Below are positions 44,756-51,881 of a stretch of 51,881 nt of DNA, one piece after another. The DNA is from Planctomycetota bacterium. GTDB lineage: Bacteria; Planctomycetota; Planctomycetia; Pirellulales; Pirellulaceae. The translations under genes were made by a program, and so were the position numbers. The DNA lies in the NCBI GenBank assembly GCA_027622275.1, contig JAQBZB010000024.1:1-51881 (forward strand), given 5' to 3'. The notes below the pieces were generated by a model. The model was given only the letters and a program-made list of their open reading frames with translations. It had not been told where the DNA came from and did no database searches. How positions within the stretch are numbered: position 1 is the first letter of the stretch; every line of letters starts with the position of its first letter.

Positions 44756-46119
44756 TCCTGGGCAAAGGCGAGGCCACGAACCAACCGCAGCAGCTCACGC
44801 CGCGTGAGATCGTCGCACAACTCGACCGGCACATCGTCGGCCAAGGCGACGCGAAACGCGCGGTCGCCGTGGCGATCCGCAATCGCTGGCGCCGCCAGCA
44901 GTTGCCGGAAGAGATGCGGCAAGAGGTCTCGCCAAAGAACATCTTGATGATCGGACCGACCGGTGTCGGCAAGACCGAAATCGCCCGCCGCCTGGCCAAG
45001 CTGACTGGCGCTCCGTTTGTCAAAGTCGAAGCGACCAAGTACACCGAGGTCGGTTACTATGGCCGCGATGTCGAGAGCATGGTCCGCGAGTTGGTCGAGA
45101 ACGCGATTGCGCTCGTCCGAGAGAGCGAACGAAAGAGCGTCGAGGAAGAAGCGAAGCAGCGAGTGGAAGATCGGCTGCTCGATCTGCTGTGCCCGCATCC
45201 GATCATGTTGGAAGATGACGAAGAGGGCGACAAAGCCGAAAAACGCTATCGGCGTACCCGTGACAAGATGCGCGCGATGCTGGTCGGCGGCGAGTTGGAG
45301 CAACGGCACGTCGAACTTTCCATCGAACAAAAAGCGACGCCGGTGCTGATGGGTCAAATGGGCATGGAGCACATGGAAGTCGAGATTCAAACGATGTTCG
45401 AGAAGATTATGCCGAAGCACACATCACGGCGTGATCTTACCGTGGCGGAAGCGCGTGATGTCCTGTTCGAGCAAGAGTGTGAGGCCATGCTTGACCCGGA
45501 AAAGATCAATACCACTGCCATCGCACTGGCCGAGAACCTGGGCATCATCTTCATCGACGAACTGGACAAGGTGGTCGCCAGCGACAGCAAGGGGGCAGAC
45601 GTCTCGCGACAAGGCGTACAGCGGGACTTGCTGCCGATCGTCGAAGGAACGACGATCCAAACACGTTACGGCTATGTCCGGACGGATCATGTCTTGTTCA
45701 TCGCAGCCGGTGCCTTCCATCGCGCGAAGCCCAGCGAGTTGATGCCCGAGCTTCAGGGGCGATTTCCGATCCGCGTCGAACTGACGGCTCTGACCAAGGA
45801 CGACTTCGTCCGCATTCTGACCGAGCCAAACAGTTCGCTTACCAAGCAATACGCCGCCTTGATGGGAACCGAGGATATCACCGTCACCTTCACCGATGAC
45901 GCGATCGATGCGCTCGCGTCGTTTGCTTATCAAGTCAATCAGTCCACGCAAAACATCGGTGCCCGACGCTTGTATACGATTATGGAGCGGTTGCTGGAAG
46001 AGCTGAGCTTCGAAGCCCCTGACATGCAGAAGAGCAACGTCGAAGTCGATGCCGCCTATGTGACGGCTCGGCTGAAAGATGTGGCTGACGACGAAGATCT
46101 CAGCAAGTACATCTTGTAG
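44743..46119 (+). CDS. hslU: HslU (ClpY) unfoldase
   Basis: 458 residues from GTG 44743, directly after GGAGGTGCTGGA. Walker [10 protein letters not shown], Walker [10 protein letters not shown] and the conserved [16 protein letters not shown] and [13 protein letters not shown] blocks are intact, as is the C-terminal tail that docks into HslV (ending DLSKYIL). Drives ATP-dependent unfolding into HslV. A MITE-like element starts about 60 bp downstream. Confidence 0.97.
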   Translation: MLDLILGKGEATNQPQQLTPREIVAQLDRHIVGQGDAKRAVAVAIRNRWRRQQLPEEMRQEVSPKNILMIGPTGVGKTEIARRLAKLTGAPFVKVEATKYTEVGYYGRDVESMVRELVENAIALVRESERKSVEEEAKQRVEDRLLDLLCPHPIMLEDDEEGDKAEKRYRRTRDKMRAMLVGGELEQRHVELSIEQKATPVLMGQMGMEHMEVEIQTMFEKIMPKHTSRRDLTVAEARDVLFEQECEAMLDPEKINTTAIALAENLGIIFIDELDKVVASDSKGADVSRQGVQRDLLPIVEGTTIQTRYGYVRTDHVLFIAAGAFHRAKPSELMPELQGRFPIRVELTALTKDDFVRILTEPNSSLTKQYAALMGTEDITVTFTDDAIDALASFAYQVNQSTQNIGARRLYTIMERLLEELSFEAPDMQKSNVEVDAAYVTARLKDVADDEDLSKYIL

Positions 46120-46160
46120 CGAAGCGAAACGTGTATATCAGCCGGAACGCACTCGCGTCG

Positions 46161-46176
46161 GGTTCTCGCGAGAACC
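46161..46176. repeat. Perfect 16-bp palindrome after hslU
   Basis: GGTTCTCGCGAGAACC is a perfect palindrome just upstream of the MITE-like copy 2, and it shares the GGTTCTC..GAGAACC core of the element's hairpin. It may be the remnant of a further copy. Confidence 0.6.
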
Positions 46177-46177
46177 G

Positions 46178-46365
46178 AGGGCTCGCCCCGATTATTCATC
46201 AGCCGCCTGGCGATAGCCTGCGGTTCCCGCGAACTTTGAGAGAACCGCACGCTAGCGCGTAGCGGCTGATTTGCGCGGCGTTTTTGGCAAGATCGCCGTA
46301 ACTCCGCTTACAAACGTGTGTTTTGAAGAAGGTTGACCGGTTCATGAAAACTCCGGGCTAGCGCC
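46178..46365. mobile_element. MITE-like palindromic element, copy 2
   Basis: A clear relative of 10831-11012: the same ATTATTCATCAGCCGCC left end, the same hairpin (46198-46270), the same TTTTGAAGAA..TTGACCGGTTCATGAA right end, and similar length. The copies differ at scattered positions, so both are old. It lies in the 3' gap of hslU, beside the end of the M50-HlyD gene. Confidence 0.72.
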
Positions 46366-46388
46366 CTTCGGCTGAAGAATTGCGCAAT

Positions 46389-48533
46389 CTAGCGCAGCTT
46401 GCTCGCAAACCAATCGTGTACCTGCCCGGCAAGGACGTGACCGATCGTGTCATTCGGCGAGCGAATCGAGATCGTGCAAAGTTGTCCCGCGCGAAGCTGT
46501 TCGCTTTCATCGGCGGGCAATGTGACGTGTCCGACGAAGCGCGGTTCGAGAAGACGAATCCCTTCCGGGGAGTTCTTGTTGTGATCGGCACGCACGGGAA
46601 GCGGGCCGCCGTGCGATGAGCACAGGGCCGGATGAGTTGGCTGATCGGTGGCACGAGGGGTGATCGAAGTCAGATCGGCGTGGATCACGCCCGTCGCGCC
46701 GCGGATGGCAACGCTCGAACCGATCCGCGCTTGAAACGCTTGGACATCGTCCTGGTGAATGGAAAGCTGGACCTCTTTCTCGCTCTCCTTGCCAACGCGG
46801 CAGAGTTCGTCGCCTTCTTGCAGGTAGGAATCCAACAGCAGCGGCAACGATCGGCCGACGACTTGTCCTGTCGCGGGGGCGCGCACCACCAGGCCGTCGA
46901 CTTGTTTCGCCTTCGCGTCGAATTGTGCCTTGAGTGCGACAAGCTTGTCCTGTTCGGCTTGATAGGCCGCCATCTCGCCACGTTGTCGCCGCAATCGGCT
47001 CCGCAGATCGGACTCCTTGATCGCCAACTCGACCGACCGCAATTCGTCGAGCAAGATGGGATTCTCGAGCTTCGCAATCACATCGCCGGCCTCGACCGAT
47101 TCACCCGGCGAAACGAGAATCTCGCGCACAAATCCGGCGCTGCCACTGCGGACGACCGTGATGGGCTTGTACTCGATGACTCCCGGCGAGCGTCTTGGGA
47201 ATGGCGCGGGTGTAAACGCAAACAGGAGTGTGGCACCGCCAGCTACCGCGGCAGTCACCACGGTTAAGCGGCGCAGCTGCGGCCAGTTCTCCCGCATTAG
47301 TAAGCGGGCCAAAATCTTTCCCGCCGGAGCGAGAAACCACGAGATCGCGGCAAACACCGCCAAGACGATTCCGGCTCCGTGAAACAACACGCTGGCCGCG
47401 CAGATCAGTGATAGGCAAACCGTGATCCGCCAGAACCAGGCGACGAGTCCGTACGCCTTGACAACGCGAGACGCTGTCGCGTGGCTGGGCAGCGAACTGC
47501 CCGCGAGGTGTTCTCCCAAGACCCGACGGCGAAACAGGAACGTCGTGAATTGTTGGCCGCGGGAATAGAGATTCGGAATCTCAAGCCAATCGGCGAGCAT
47601 GTAATAACCATCGAATCGCATCAGCGGATTCGCGTTGAACAGCACCGTCGTGGCGGTCGCCATCACGATGATGTTGACGCACAGTTGATTCAAAACGCCG
47701 TCGGATGTATGGCTCCAGATGAGCACCGCGATCGAGCCCAGGATGGCTTCGACGTACATGCCCGCGGCTGCGATGTGAATTCGTGCCCACTTCGATCTCA
47801 GACGCCAGGAGGACGTCACGTCGACGTACGGGATCGGTGCGAATAACAGAAAGGCCACACCCGCTTCGCGAACGAAACCGCCGTGATGTTTGCACGCCAA
47901 GCCGTGCCCGAGTTCGTGTGCGACTTTCAGCACCACCCAGCAAATCAACAAGTAGAACCCTTGTTCGACGGCCAAGATTCCACCAGCCGACGCGGTGAAT
48001 CGATCCCAGTCCGTGACGAGATCCGTCGTGGCGATCAGTGCCAGCAAAGCAGCAGCGCACGCAACCAGGCGCGAATTCAACCACCCCGCCCACGGCAGCA
48101 ATCGTTCCAGCAGGCGGTCGGGTGACAACAGAGGAACACGAATGAAGATGGGATTGAATCGCGTCCACAGCGGGGCGAGAACTCGCGTTGCCGGGACGTG
48201 CGCTGGAGTGTCGACGATTTGAGCCAATCCGGTTTGCAACAGCCATTTGCAAACTTGAAGAGCGGCTTGGCCGGGATCGGCTGGCGTACATTCGGCGTCT
48301 CCCAAGTCGGCCGGCACCTCCGCCACGATCTCCGCGAGACTCTTCTTGCCATCGAGCGACGAGGCGACTGCGTATTCGGTGCTGCCAAGCCGATAGCACT
48401 TTCCGGTCAACCGATCTTCGATCACGTACAGCCGCTGGCCGCCGGTCGTTTGCGGTACGATCGAAAGGTCATCGCGCAGCCGCAGCACGACTTGATTGAG
48501 TTCGGGCGTCAGCTTTGTTCGGTCATTGGTCAT
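46389..48533 (-). CDS. PqqD-like / M50 metalloprotease / HlyD fusion protein
   Basis: 714 residues. 1-108: a PqqD-like winged-helix region (LYVIEDRLTGKCYRLGSTEY, then LAEIVAEV). 150-440: a multispanning membrane core with the M50/S2P zinc motif HELGH (206-210) and NPLMRFDGYY (302-311), the second metal-binding block. 452-580: HlyD-like lipoyl halves (VRSGSAGFVREILVSPGESVEAGDVIAKLE and VRAPATGQVVG) around a coiled coil. 580-714: beta-barrel-like. It joins an intramembrane protease to an adaptor of export systems. The start ATG 48533 abuts a TGACCAA repeat and lies 21 bp after the GAF-HlyD gene, so they are co-transcribed. Probably an export or processing component. Confidence 0.82.
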   Translation of the reverse strand: MTNDRTKLTPELNQVVLRLRDDLSIVPQTTGGQRLYVIEDRLTGKCYRLGSTEYAVASSLDGKKSLAEIVAEVPADLGDAECTPADPGQAALQVCKWLLQTGLAQIVDTPAHVPATRVLAPLWTRFNPIFIRVPLLSPDRLLERLLPWAGWLNSRLVACAAALLALIATTDLVTDWDRFTASAGGILAVEQGFYLLICWVVLKVAHELGHGLACKHHGGFVREAGVAFLLFAPIPYVDVTSSWRLRSKWARIHIAAAGMYVEAILGSIAVLIWSHTSDGVLNQLCVNIIVMATATTVLFNANPLMRFDGYYMLADWLEIPNLYSRGQQFTTFLFRRRVLGEHLAGSSLPSHATASRVVKAYGLVAWFWRITVCLSLICAASVLFHGAGIVLAVFAAISWFLAPAGKILARLLMRENWPQLRRLTVVTAAVAGGATLLFAFTPAPFPRRSPGVIEYKPITVVRSGSAGFVREILVSPGESVEAGDVIAKLENPILLDELRSVELAIKESDLRSRLRRQRGEMAAYQAEQDKLVALKAQFDAKAKQVDGLVVRAPATGQVVGRSLPLLLDSYLQEGDELCRVGKESEKEVQLSIHQDDVQAFQARIGSSVAIRGATGVIHADLTSITPRATDQPTHPALCSSHGGPLPVRADHNKNSPEGIRLLEPRFVGHVTLPADESEQLRAGQLCTISIRSPNDTIGHVLAGQVHDWFASKLR

Positions 48534-48546
48534 TGGTCATTCATCA
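48521..48546. repeat. TGACCAA heptad repeat at M50-HlyD start
   Basis: On plus, GGTCATT is iterated three times and overlaps the start codon of the fusion gene. Similar heptads abut the dnaX start at 32872-32907. Confidence 0.6.
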
Positions 48547-48554
48547 TTTCCCGG

Positions 48555-49979
48555 TCACCATCCCATCCGTTGGGCCAGTGCGTTCGCGGACCGATGAAAC
48601 AGAATCCAGCCGACGGATCGTTTCCGCGTCTCGATCTTGGCCTGACCACTCATGCCTGGGCTCAGCCGATTGTCGGTATTCTCCAAGTACACTTCGGCGA
48701 TAAAGACCGTCGTCTGATCCCGCAACTCGGCTCGCGGATGCACTTTGACCAACTCGCCCGTCCAACTCTGTCCCGGAAACGATTCGAATCGCAGGTCGAC
48801 CGGCATCCCTCGTCGCACATGGCTGACTTCGTCTTGCGGGACCGCGATTTCGGCAATCATCCGATCGAGCGGCGCAATCTCGAACAGTGTTTGACCGATC
48901 GAAAGCGGTGCGCCTTCCGTACGTCGGAGGTCGCCGCTGACGACAACTCCGTCCATCGGACATTGAATGCTCAGGTGCTGAAGCCGGTGGTTGATCGTCT
49001 CGATTTTCGTTTCGAGTTGAGCCACCTCGAGAGCCGCCAGTTGAGCGGCCGCGGCTTCGCGTGTGGCCAAGGCGGCGACACGCTTTTTCTTCGACGCTCC
49101 TACCTCCGCTTCGAGGCCGGCCAGTTCGAGTTGCAACTCGCGCTCGTCCATCGCCGCCAACACTTGCCCCTTTTTGACAATGCTCCCCGGTTCGACGAAT
49201 GTCCTGTCGAGCGTTCCGTCGAATGGCGTGGCGACATAGCGGCGGGTGACCGGTTCGACCGTAAAGTCACACTTGACTTTGAACGGAGTCGGGAAGAGCA
49301 GGAGGGAACCAACAAGGACAACCGTCGCGAGGACCACGCGCGATCGGAGCTGACCGATTCGCGTCTGCCACGCCGCCCGCAGCTTTTTCCATCTCCCGCC
49401 GCTCGTGTTTCGTAACAGATCGAGAGAGCTGGCGATTGGTATCTGGCACATTTCCAATGCCGTCGTCCGCAGCAGTTGCGAGTGCCAACTGCTGTCGCCG
49501 CACAACAAAACAGCTCCCACCGGCTCGCCCTTCTTATTCCGCAACGGCAGCCCGATCACGGCATCGGTCGATGCCAGACGTGTCAGCCGCCGAAAGATCG
49601 GCGCGCTGTCTGGGCTCGCCGATGTCCAGGAGGCAAACTCCTGCTGTGCGAGTGTCTCGTCGAGTGCGGCTTCGAAAGCGCGCATTAACTCGGAGCGTTG
49701 ATCGAGGTTCGCCGCATCCGAGACGGCCGATACCTTGACGTGGCCCTGCGAGTTTGACAGCCCCAGCACAACTCGCGTCGCACCGCTCCAATTTGCCAGG
49801 CGACTGCACAACTGTTGTACCGCCGACTCGAAATCGCTCGCCGCCTGTGCGTCGGCCAACAGAACCAATAGTCCCTGCGCGTTGGGCGCGTTGACGGTCG
49901 GCGCAGCAGCCGGCCGATCCAATCGCTGATGAAGCGGCTGGGGCGATGTAGCAACTCGACGTGGAACGACTCTTTCCAT
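48555..49979 (-). CDS. GAF-domain HlyD-type membrane fusion protein
   Basis: 474 residues from ATG 49979. The N-terminal half (about 40-200) is a GAF-like sensory domain (LARLASTDAVIGLPL, KKGEPVGAVLLCGDSS). One transmembrane helix (about 225-245) precedes the adaptor part: a lipoyl-like half (VATPFDGTLDRTFVEPGSIVKKGQVLA), a long Ala/Glu coiled coil, the second half (CPMDGVVVSGDLRR) and a beta-barrel. A cytoplasmic sensor fused to a periplasmic adaptor is unusual and suggests that ligand or redox state tunes the export machine. It is in the middle of the four-gene minus-strand unit. Confidence 0.78.
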   Translation of the reverse strand: MERVVPRRVATSPQPLHQRLDRPAAAPTVNAPNAQGLLVLLADAQAASDFESAVQQLCSRLANWSGATRVVLGLSNSQGHVKVSAVSDAANLDQRSELMRAFEAALDETLAQQEFASWTSASPDSAPIFRRLTRLASTDAVIGLPLRNKKGEPVGAVLLCGDSSWHSQLLRTTALEMCQIPIASSLDLLRNTSGGRWKKLRAAWQTRIGQLRSRVVLATVVLVGSLLLFPTPFKVKCDFTVEPVTRRYVATPFDGTLDRTFVEPGSIVKKGQVLAAMDERELQLELAGLEAEVGASKKKRVAALATREAAAAQLAALEVAQLETKIETINHRLQHLSIQCPMDGVVVSGDLRRTEGAPLSIGQTLFEIAPLDRMIAEIAVPQDEVSHVRRGMPVDLRFESFPGQSWTGELVKVHPRAELRDQTTVFIAEVYLENTDNRLSPGMSGQAKIETRKRSVGWILFHRSANALAQRMGW

Positions 49980-50028
49980 GAGAACACGGCCTGGCCAATC
50001 GTCAATCGGCAATCGAAAATCAACAATT

Positions 50029-50841
50029 CTATTTCACTTCCACGGTGCAACGCTCACCGCTGCGGTACTTCCCTTCGTGGTTGTCGATGCGAATTCGCAC
50101 GGGAACGGTCCCGCTTTCCGCGTCGGTCAGTTCCGAGACAAGCTCCACGACGCCTACTGCCGAGATCTTGGAATCGGTGAAGGCAATCGTCACTTGCGAA
50201 CCGACACGCACTTTCGTCGACTGATCGCGATTCATCAGGAAGGTCGCGCGAAGCGGGTTGAGTTGGACGAGCGTGACGACTTCCGGATCAACCGGCGAGA
50301 CGTATTCGCCGGGGTTCTTCGTCAGCACCGTCACGACTCCGTTGACGGGAGCTGTCACGGTGCGGCGTTCGAGTTGGACGGCGATCTTTTTGTACTCCAA
50401 CCTTCGCAGCGCCAATTCCTCTTCGATGGCCAGCAACCTGCCTTGAGCGACCTCGACGTCGGCGCGAGCGCGATCGACTTCCTGTTGATACGCTTGTCCT
50501 GCTTGCCGCAACTCCGAGAGCTTCCCGTAGCGGCTCTGATGCAATTCCAGCTCTGCACGCGTTGAGTTCACGCGTCCGGTGGCATCCATCTGCTGTTTGG
50601 CAATCTCCAGCAGCGTACGATGTACTTCGTCATCGAGGGATACCAACTGTTGGCCCGCGGCGACGGTCTCGCCTTCAAGCACGAAGACGCGTGAAACGAT
50701 GCCCGACTCCGAGGAAGCGACGTGAATCGTTCGAAAGGGCTCCGTGAAACCTTCGACAGACTCGGCGAAACTGCTTGGCGCCACACCGCACATGACGAGC
50801 ACGCAAGCGAAGCCCGTGAGCCAATTGATTGGGAGTTTCAT
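50029..50841 (-). CDS. HlyD/RND-type periplasmic adaptor
   Basis: 270 residues with a signal peptide (MKLPINWLTGFACVLVMCGVAPSSFA) and no transmembrane helix, so it is a free periplasmic adaptor. Lipoyl halves (IVSRVFVLEGETVAAGQQLVSLD and VTAPVNGVVTVLTKNPGEYV) flank a coiled coil of about 55 residues, followed by a beta-barrel segment. It is the partner of the TolC-like protein 21 bp upstream. Confidence 0.85.
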   Translation of the reverse strand: MKLPINWLTGFACVLVMCGVAPSSFAESVEGFTEPFRTIHVASSESGIVSRVFVLEGETVAAGQQLVSLDDEVHRTLLEIAKQQMDATGRVNSTRAELELHQSRYGKLSELRQAGQAYQQEVDRARADVEVAQGRLLAIEEELALRRLEYKKIAVQLERRTVTAPVNGVVTVLTKNPGEYVSPVDPEVVTLVQLNPLRATFLMNRDQSTKVRVGSQVTIAFTDSKISAVGVVELVSELTDAESGTVPVRIRIDNHEGKYRSGERCTVEVK

Positions 50842-50861
50842 GGTTCAATCCTTAACCGTGG

Positions 50862-51824
50862 TTAGGGTGAGAGCCCGTAGGTGGGAGCCCCACCGACCGG
50901 AACCGTTACGTGTTCGCTGGCGTTTGCGACGTGCATCGGTTGACCGAAATGCAACAGCGCTCCCGACGCACGCTGTAAACTGAAATGCGACATCGTGTAA
51001 GCCACCTGGGAGCGTACGAAAGACGACTCGGCTTCCATTTGGCGGTCTTGAGCATCGAGCAACTCCTCGAGCACGAAGCTAACCGTCCGCTCGTCACCGG
51101 GCAGCAATCGCCAACGGTCGTACAAATATTTGCGTTCTTCATCGGTGGCCAACATGGCTTCGTAGCGACCTTGCAGTTCCTGATAGGCGGCTTGGACATC
51201 GAAAACAGCGACTTCCACTTCCAAGGAAACGCGGGCCAAAACGGCGTTCAGCTCGTGCATGAGTTGCGCCACTTGAGCCTCACGCCGTCGAAACTCGGCT
51301 TGCGCCGCTCGATTTCCGAGTGGCACCTGAAAGACAATGCCCGCGCTATAGCTAGGCGCGCCGTCGGCGAATTGGCTGCCGATCGAATCCGATACGTCGT
51401 AGTTGCCGTCCAGCCCGGCGACGTAGGTTTCGAGGACCAAGTCGAGCGTCGGGAGCAACTCGTTTTTGGAGATGCCGAGACGAACCTGTGCCTCGCGGAT
51501 CTCCTCCATGTGTTGGGCAACTTCGGGGCGATAGTGAAGTGCCGTCTGAAAAGCGTTGTGCAGATCGACGGTTCCCTGGGTTGTCGCGGGCGCTTCCGCG
51601 GGAGTCAGCTCGACCGCCGCCGTGTTTCGCCAGAACGGGTTGTTTATGAGCGTCACGATTCGCGACTGGGCAGATTTTGTCGCGAGCATCGCGCGTTGAA
51701 CATTGGCCCGGCGAATGGCGACAGCCGCCCTGGCACGGGCGATCTGACTTCGGAGTGCGTCGATTTGTTCGCGATTTTGCAGCTCGGCCAGGATCTTGAC
51801 GGCCTGGTCGTGGGCCACGGCCAA
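50862..51824 (-). CDS. TolC-family outer-membrane factor, partial
   Basis: About 320 residues are readable, opening at a TTG. The coiled-coil repeats (AVKILAELQNREQIDALRSQIARA and TVDLHNAFQTALHYRPEVAQHMEEIREAQVRLGISKNELLPTLDL) and the second-half strands fit a TolC-type channel, but the normal 150 or more N-terminal residues are missing. Before 51824 the frame meets a stop within 50 bp, while another frame (LFNQYLVTALPQVA) looks coding, so a frameshift near 51835 or a split gene is likely. The window ends here, so this cannot be settled. Confidence 0.7.
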   Translation of the reverse strand: MAVAHDQAVKILAELQNREQIDALRSQIARARAAVAIRRANVQRAMLATKSAQSRIVTLINNPFWRNTAAVELTPAEAPATTQGTVDLHNAFQTALHYRPEVAQHMEEIREAQVRLGISKNELLPTLDLVLETYVAGLDGNYDVSDSIGSQFADGAPSYSAGIVFQVPLGNRAAQAEFRRREAQVAQLMHELNAVLARVSLEVEVAVFDVQAAYQELQGRYEAMLATDEERKYLYDRWRLLPGDERTVSFVLEELLDAQDRQMEAESSFVRSQVAYTMSHFSLQRASGALLHFGQPMHVANASEHVTVPVGGAPTYGLSP

Positions 51825-51881
51825 CGCGCACTTTAGGCAACTTGGGGTAGCGCGGTAACTAGATATTGATTAAACAATTCG

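Noticed and set aside
46389-51824. Ordinary RND multidrug efflux operon
   Set aside because: No RND pump is present, and two of the three adaptors carry protease or GAF domains, which is not the RND layout. A pump outside the window cannot be excluded.

Overview
The window looks like chromosomal DNA of a planctomycete, probably a Pirellula/Rhodopirellula-type organism. I infer this from family content and not from a search. The signs are a BBP7-type outer-membrane barrel, a DUF1501 Tat-exported protein, a GYF-domain membrane protein, a PQQ-like beta-propeller next to a HEAT-like secreted protein, two type I signal peptidases with an embedded zinc ribbon and large insert, a halophile-type glucose dehydrogenase, and many short dispersed palindromes. 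Housekeeping genes dominate. I saw no tRNA, rRNA, CRISPR array or intact insertion sequence.

Layout. 0-1.6 kb: a DUF4062/STAND NTPase gene (minus) whose 3' part carries a palindromic repeat in frame and ends in non-homologous sequence. 1.8-7.4 kb: hisF, pilT, a PilB/GspE-like protein with both Walker motifs ruined, a small membrane protein and a YiiX-like cysteine hydrolase. 7.6-10.7 kb: lepA coupled to a signal peptidase I. 10.7-14.3 kb: an accessory stretch with a MITE-like palindromic element, a REP-associated transposase (RAYT) relic, a DUF262/HNH (GmrSD-like) gene, and an antitoxin with a broken RelE-type toxin. 14.3-17.0 kb: a second signal peptidase and lptB. 17-19.9 kb (minus): an HNH nuclease pair, homoserine dehydrogenase and a receiver-only protein with Glu at the phospho-acceptor position. 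20-22.8 kb: a stand-alone Type ISP-like DNA methyltransferase. 22.9-30 kb: BBP7 barrel, GYF protein, a prepilin-like gene interrupted at a C9 tract, a HEAT-like protein, apbE and rpoN. 30-33 kb (minus): dnaX-ybaB-recR, where dnaX carries a strong A9 slippage site. 33-40.7 kb: a nuclease/phosphatase-fold protein, a secreted unknown, a small zinc ribbon, aroA, a beta-propeller protein, a HEAT-like protein and DUF1501. 40.7-46.4 kb: palindrome cluster, a two-domain AAA protein, glucose dehydrogenase, hslV-hslU, and a second copy of the MITE-like element.

46.4-51.8 kb (minus) is the most system-like part. It encodes a TolC-type outer-membrane factor (5' end missing or frameshifted), a HlyD adaptor, a GAF-HlyD adaptor, and a 714-residue protein that joins a PqqD-like N-terminus, an M50 membrane zinc metalloprotease core and a HlyD adaptor. 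No ABC, RND or MFS pump is encoded inside the window, so the protease fusion may be the inner-membrane component of an unusual envelope exporter.

A second theme is repeats. Several families of nested palindromes (25-26 bp arms that are themselves GGCCT...AGGCC palindromes) lie between genes and once inside a gene, and one lies directly beside a decayed RAYT gene, the class of enzyme that mobilises such elements.
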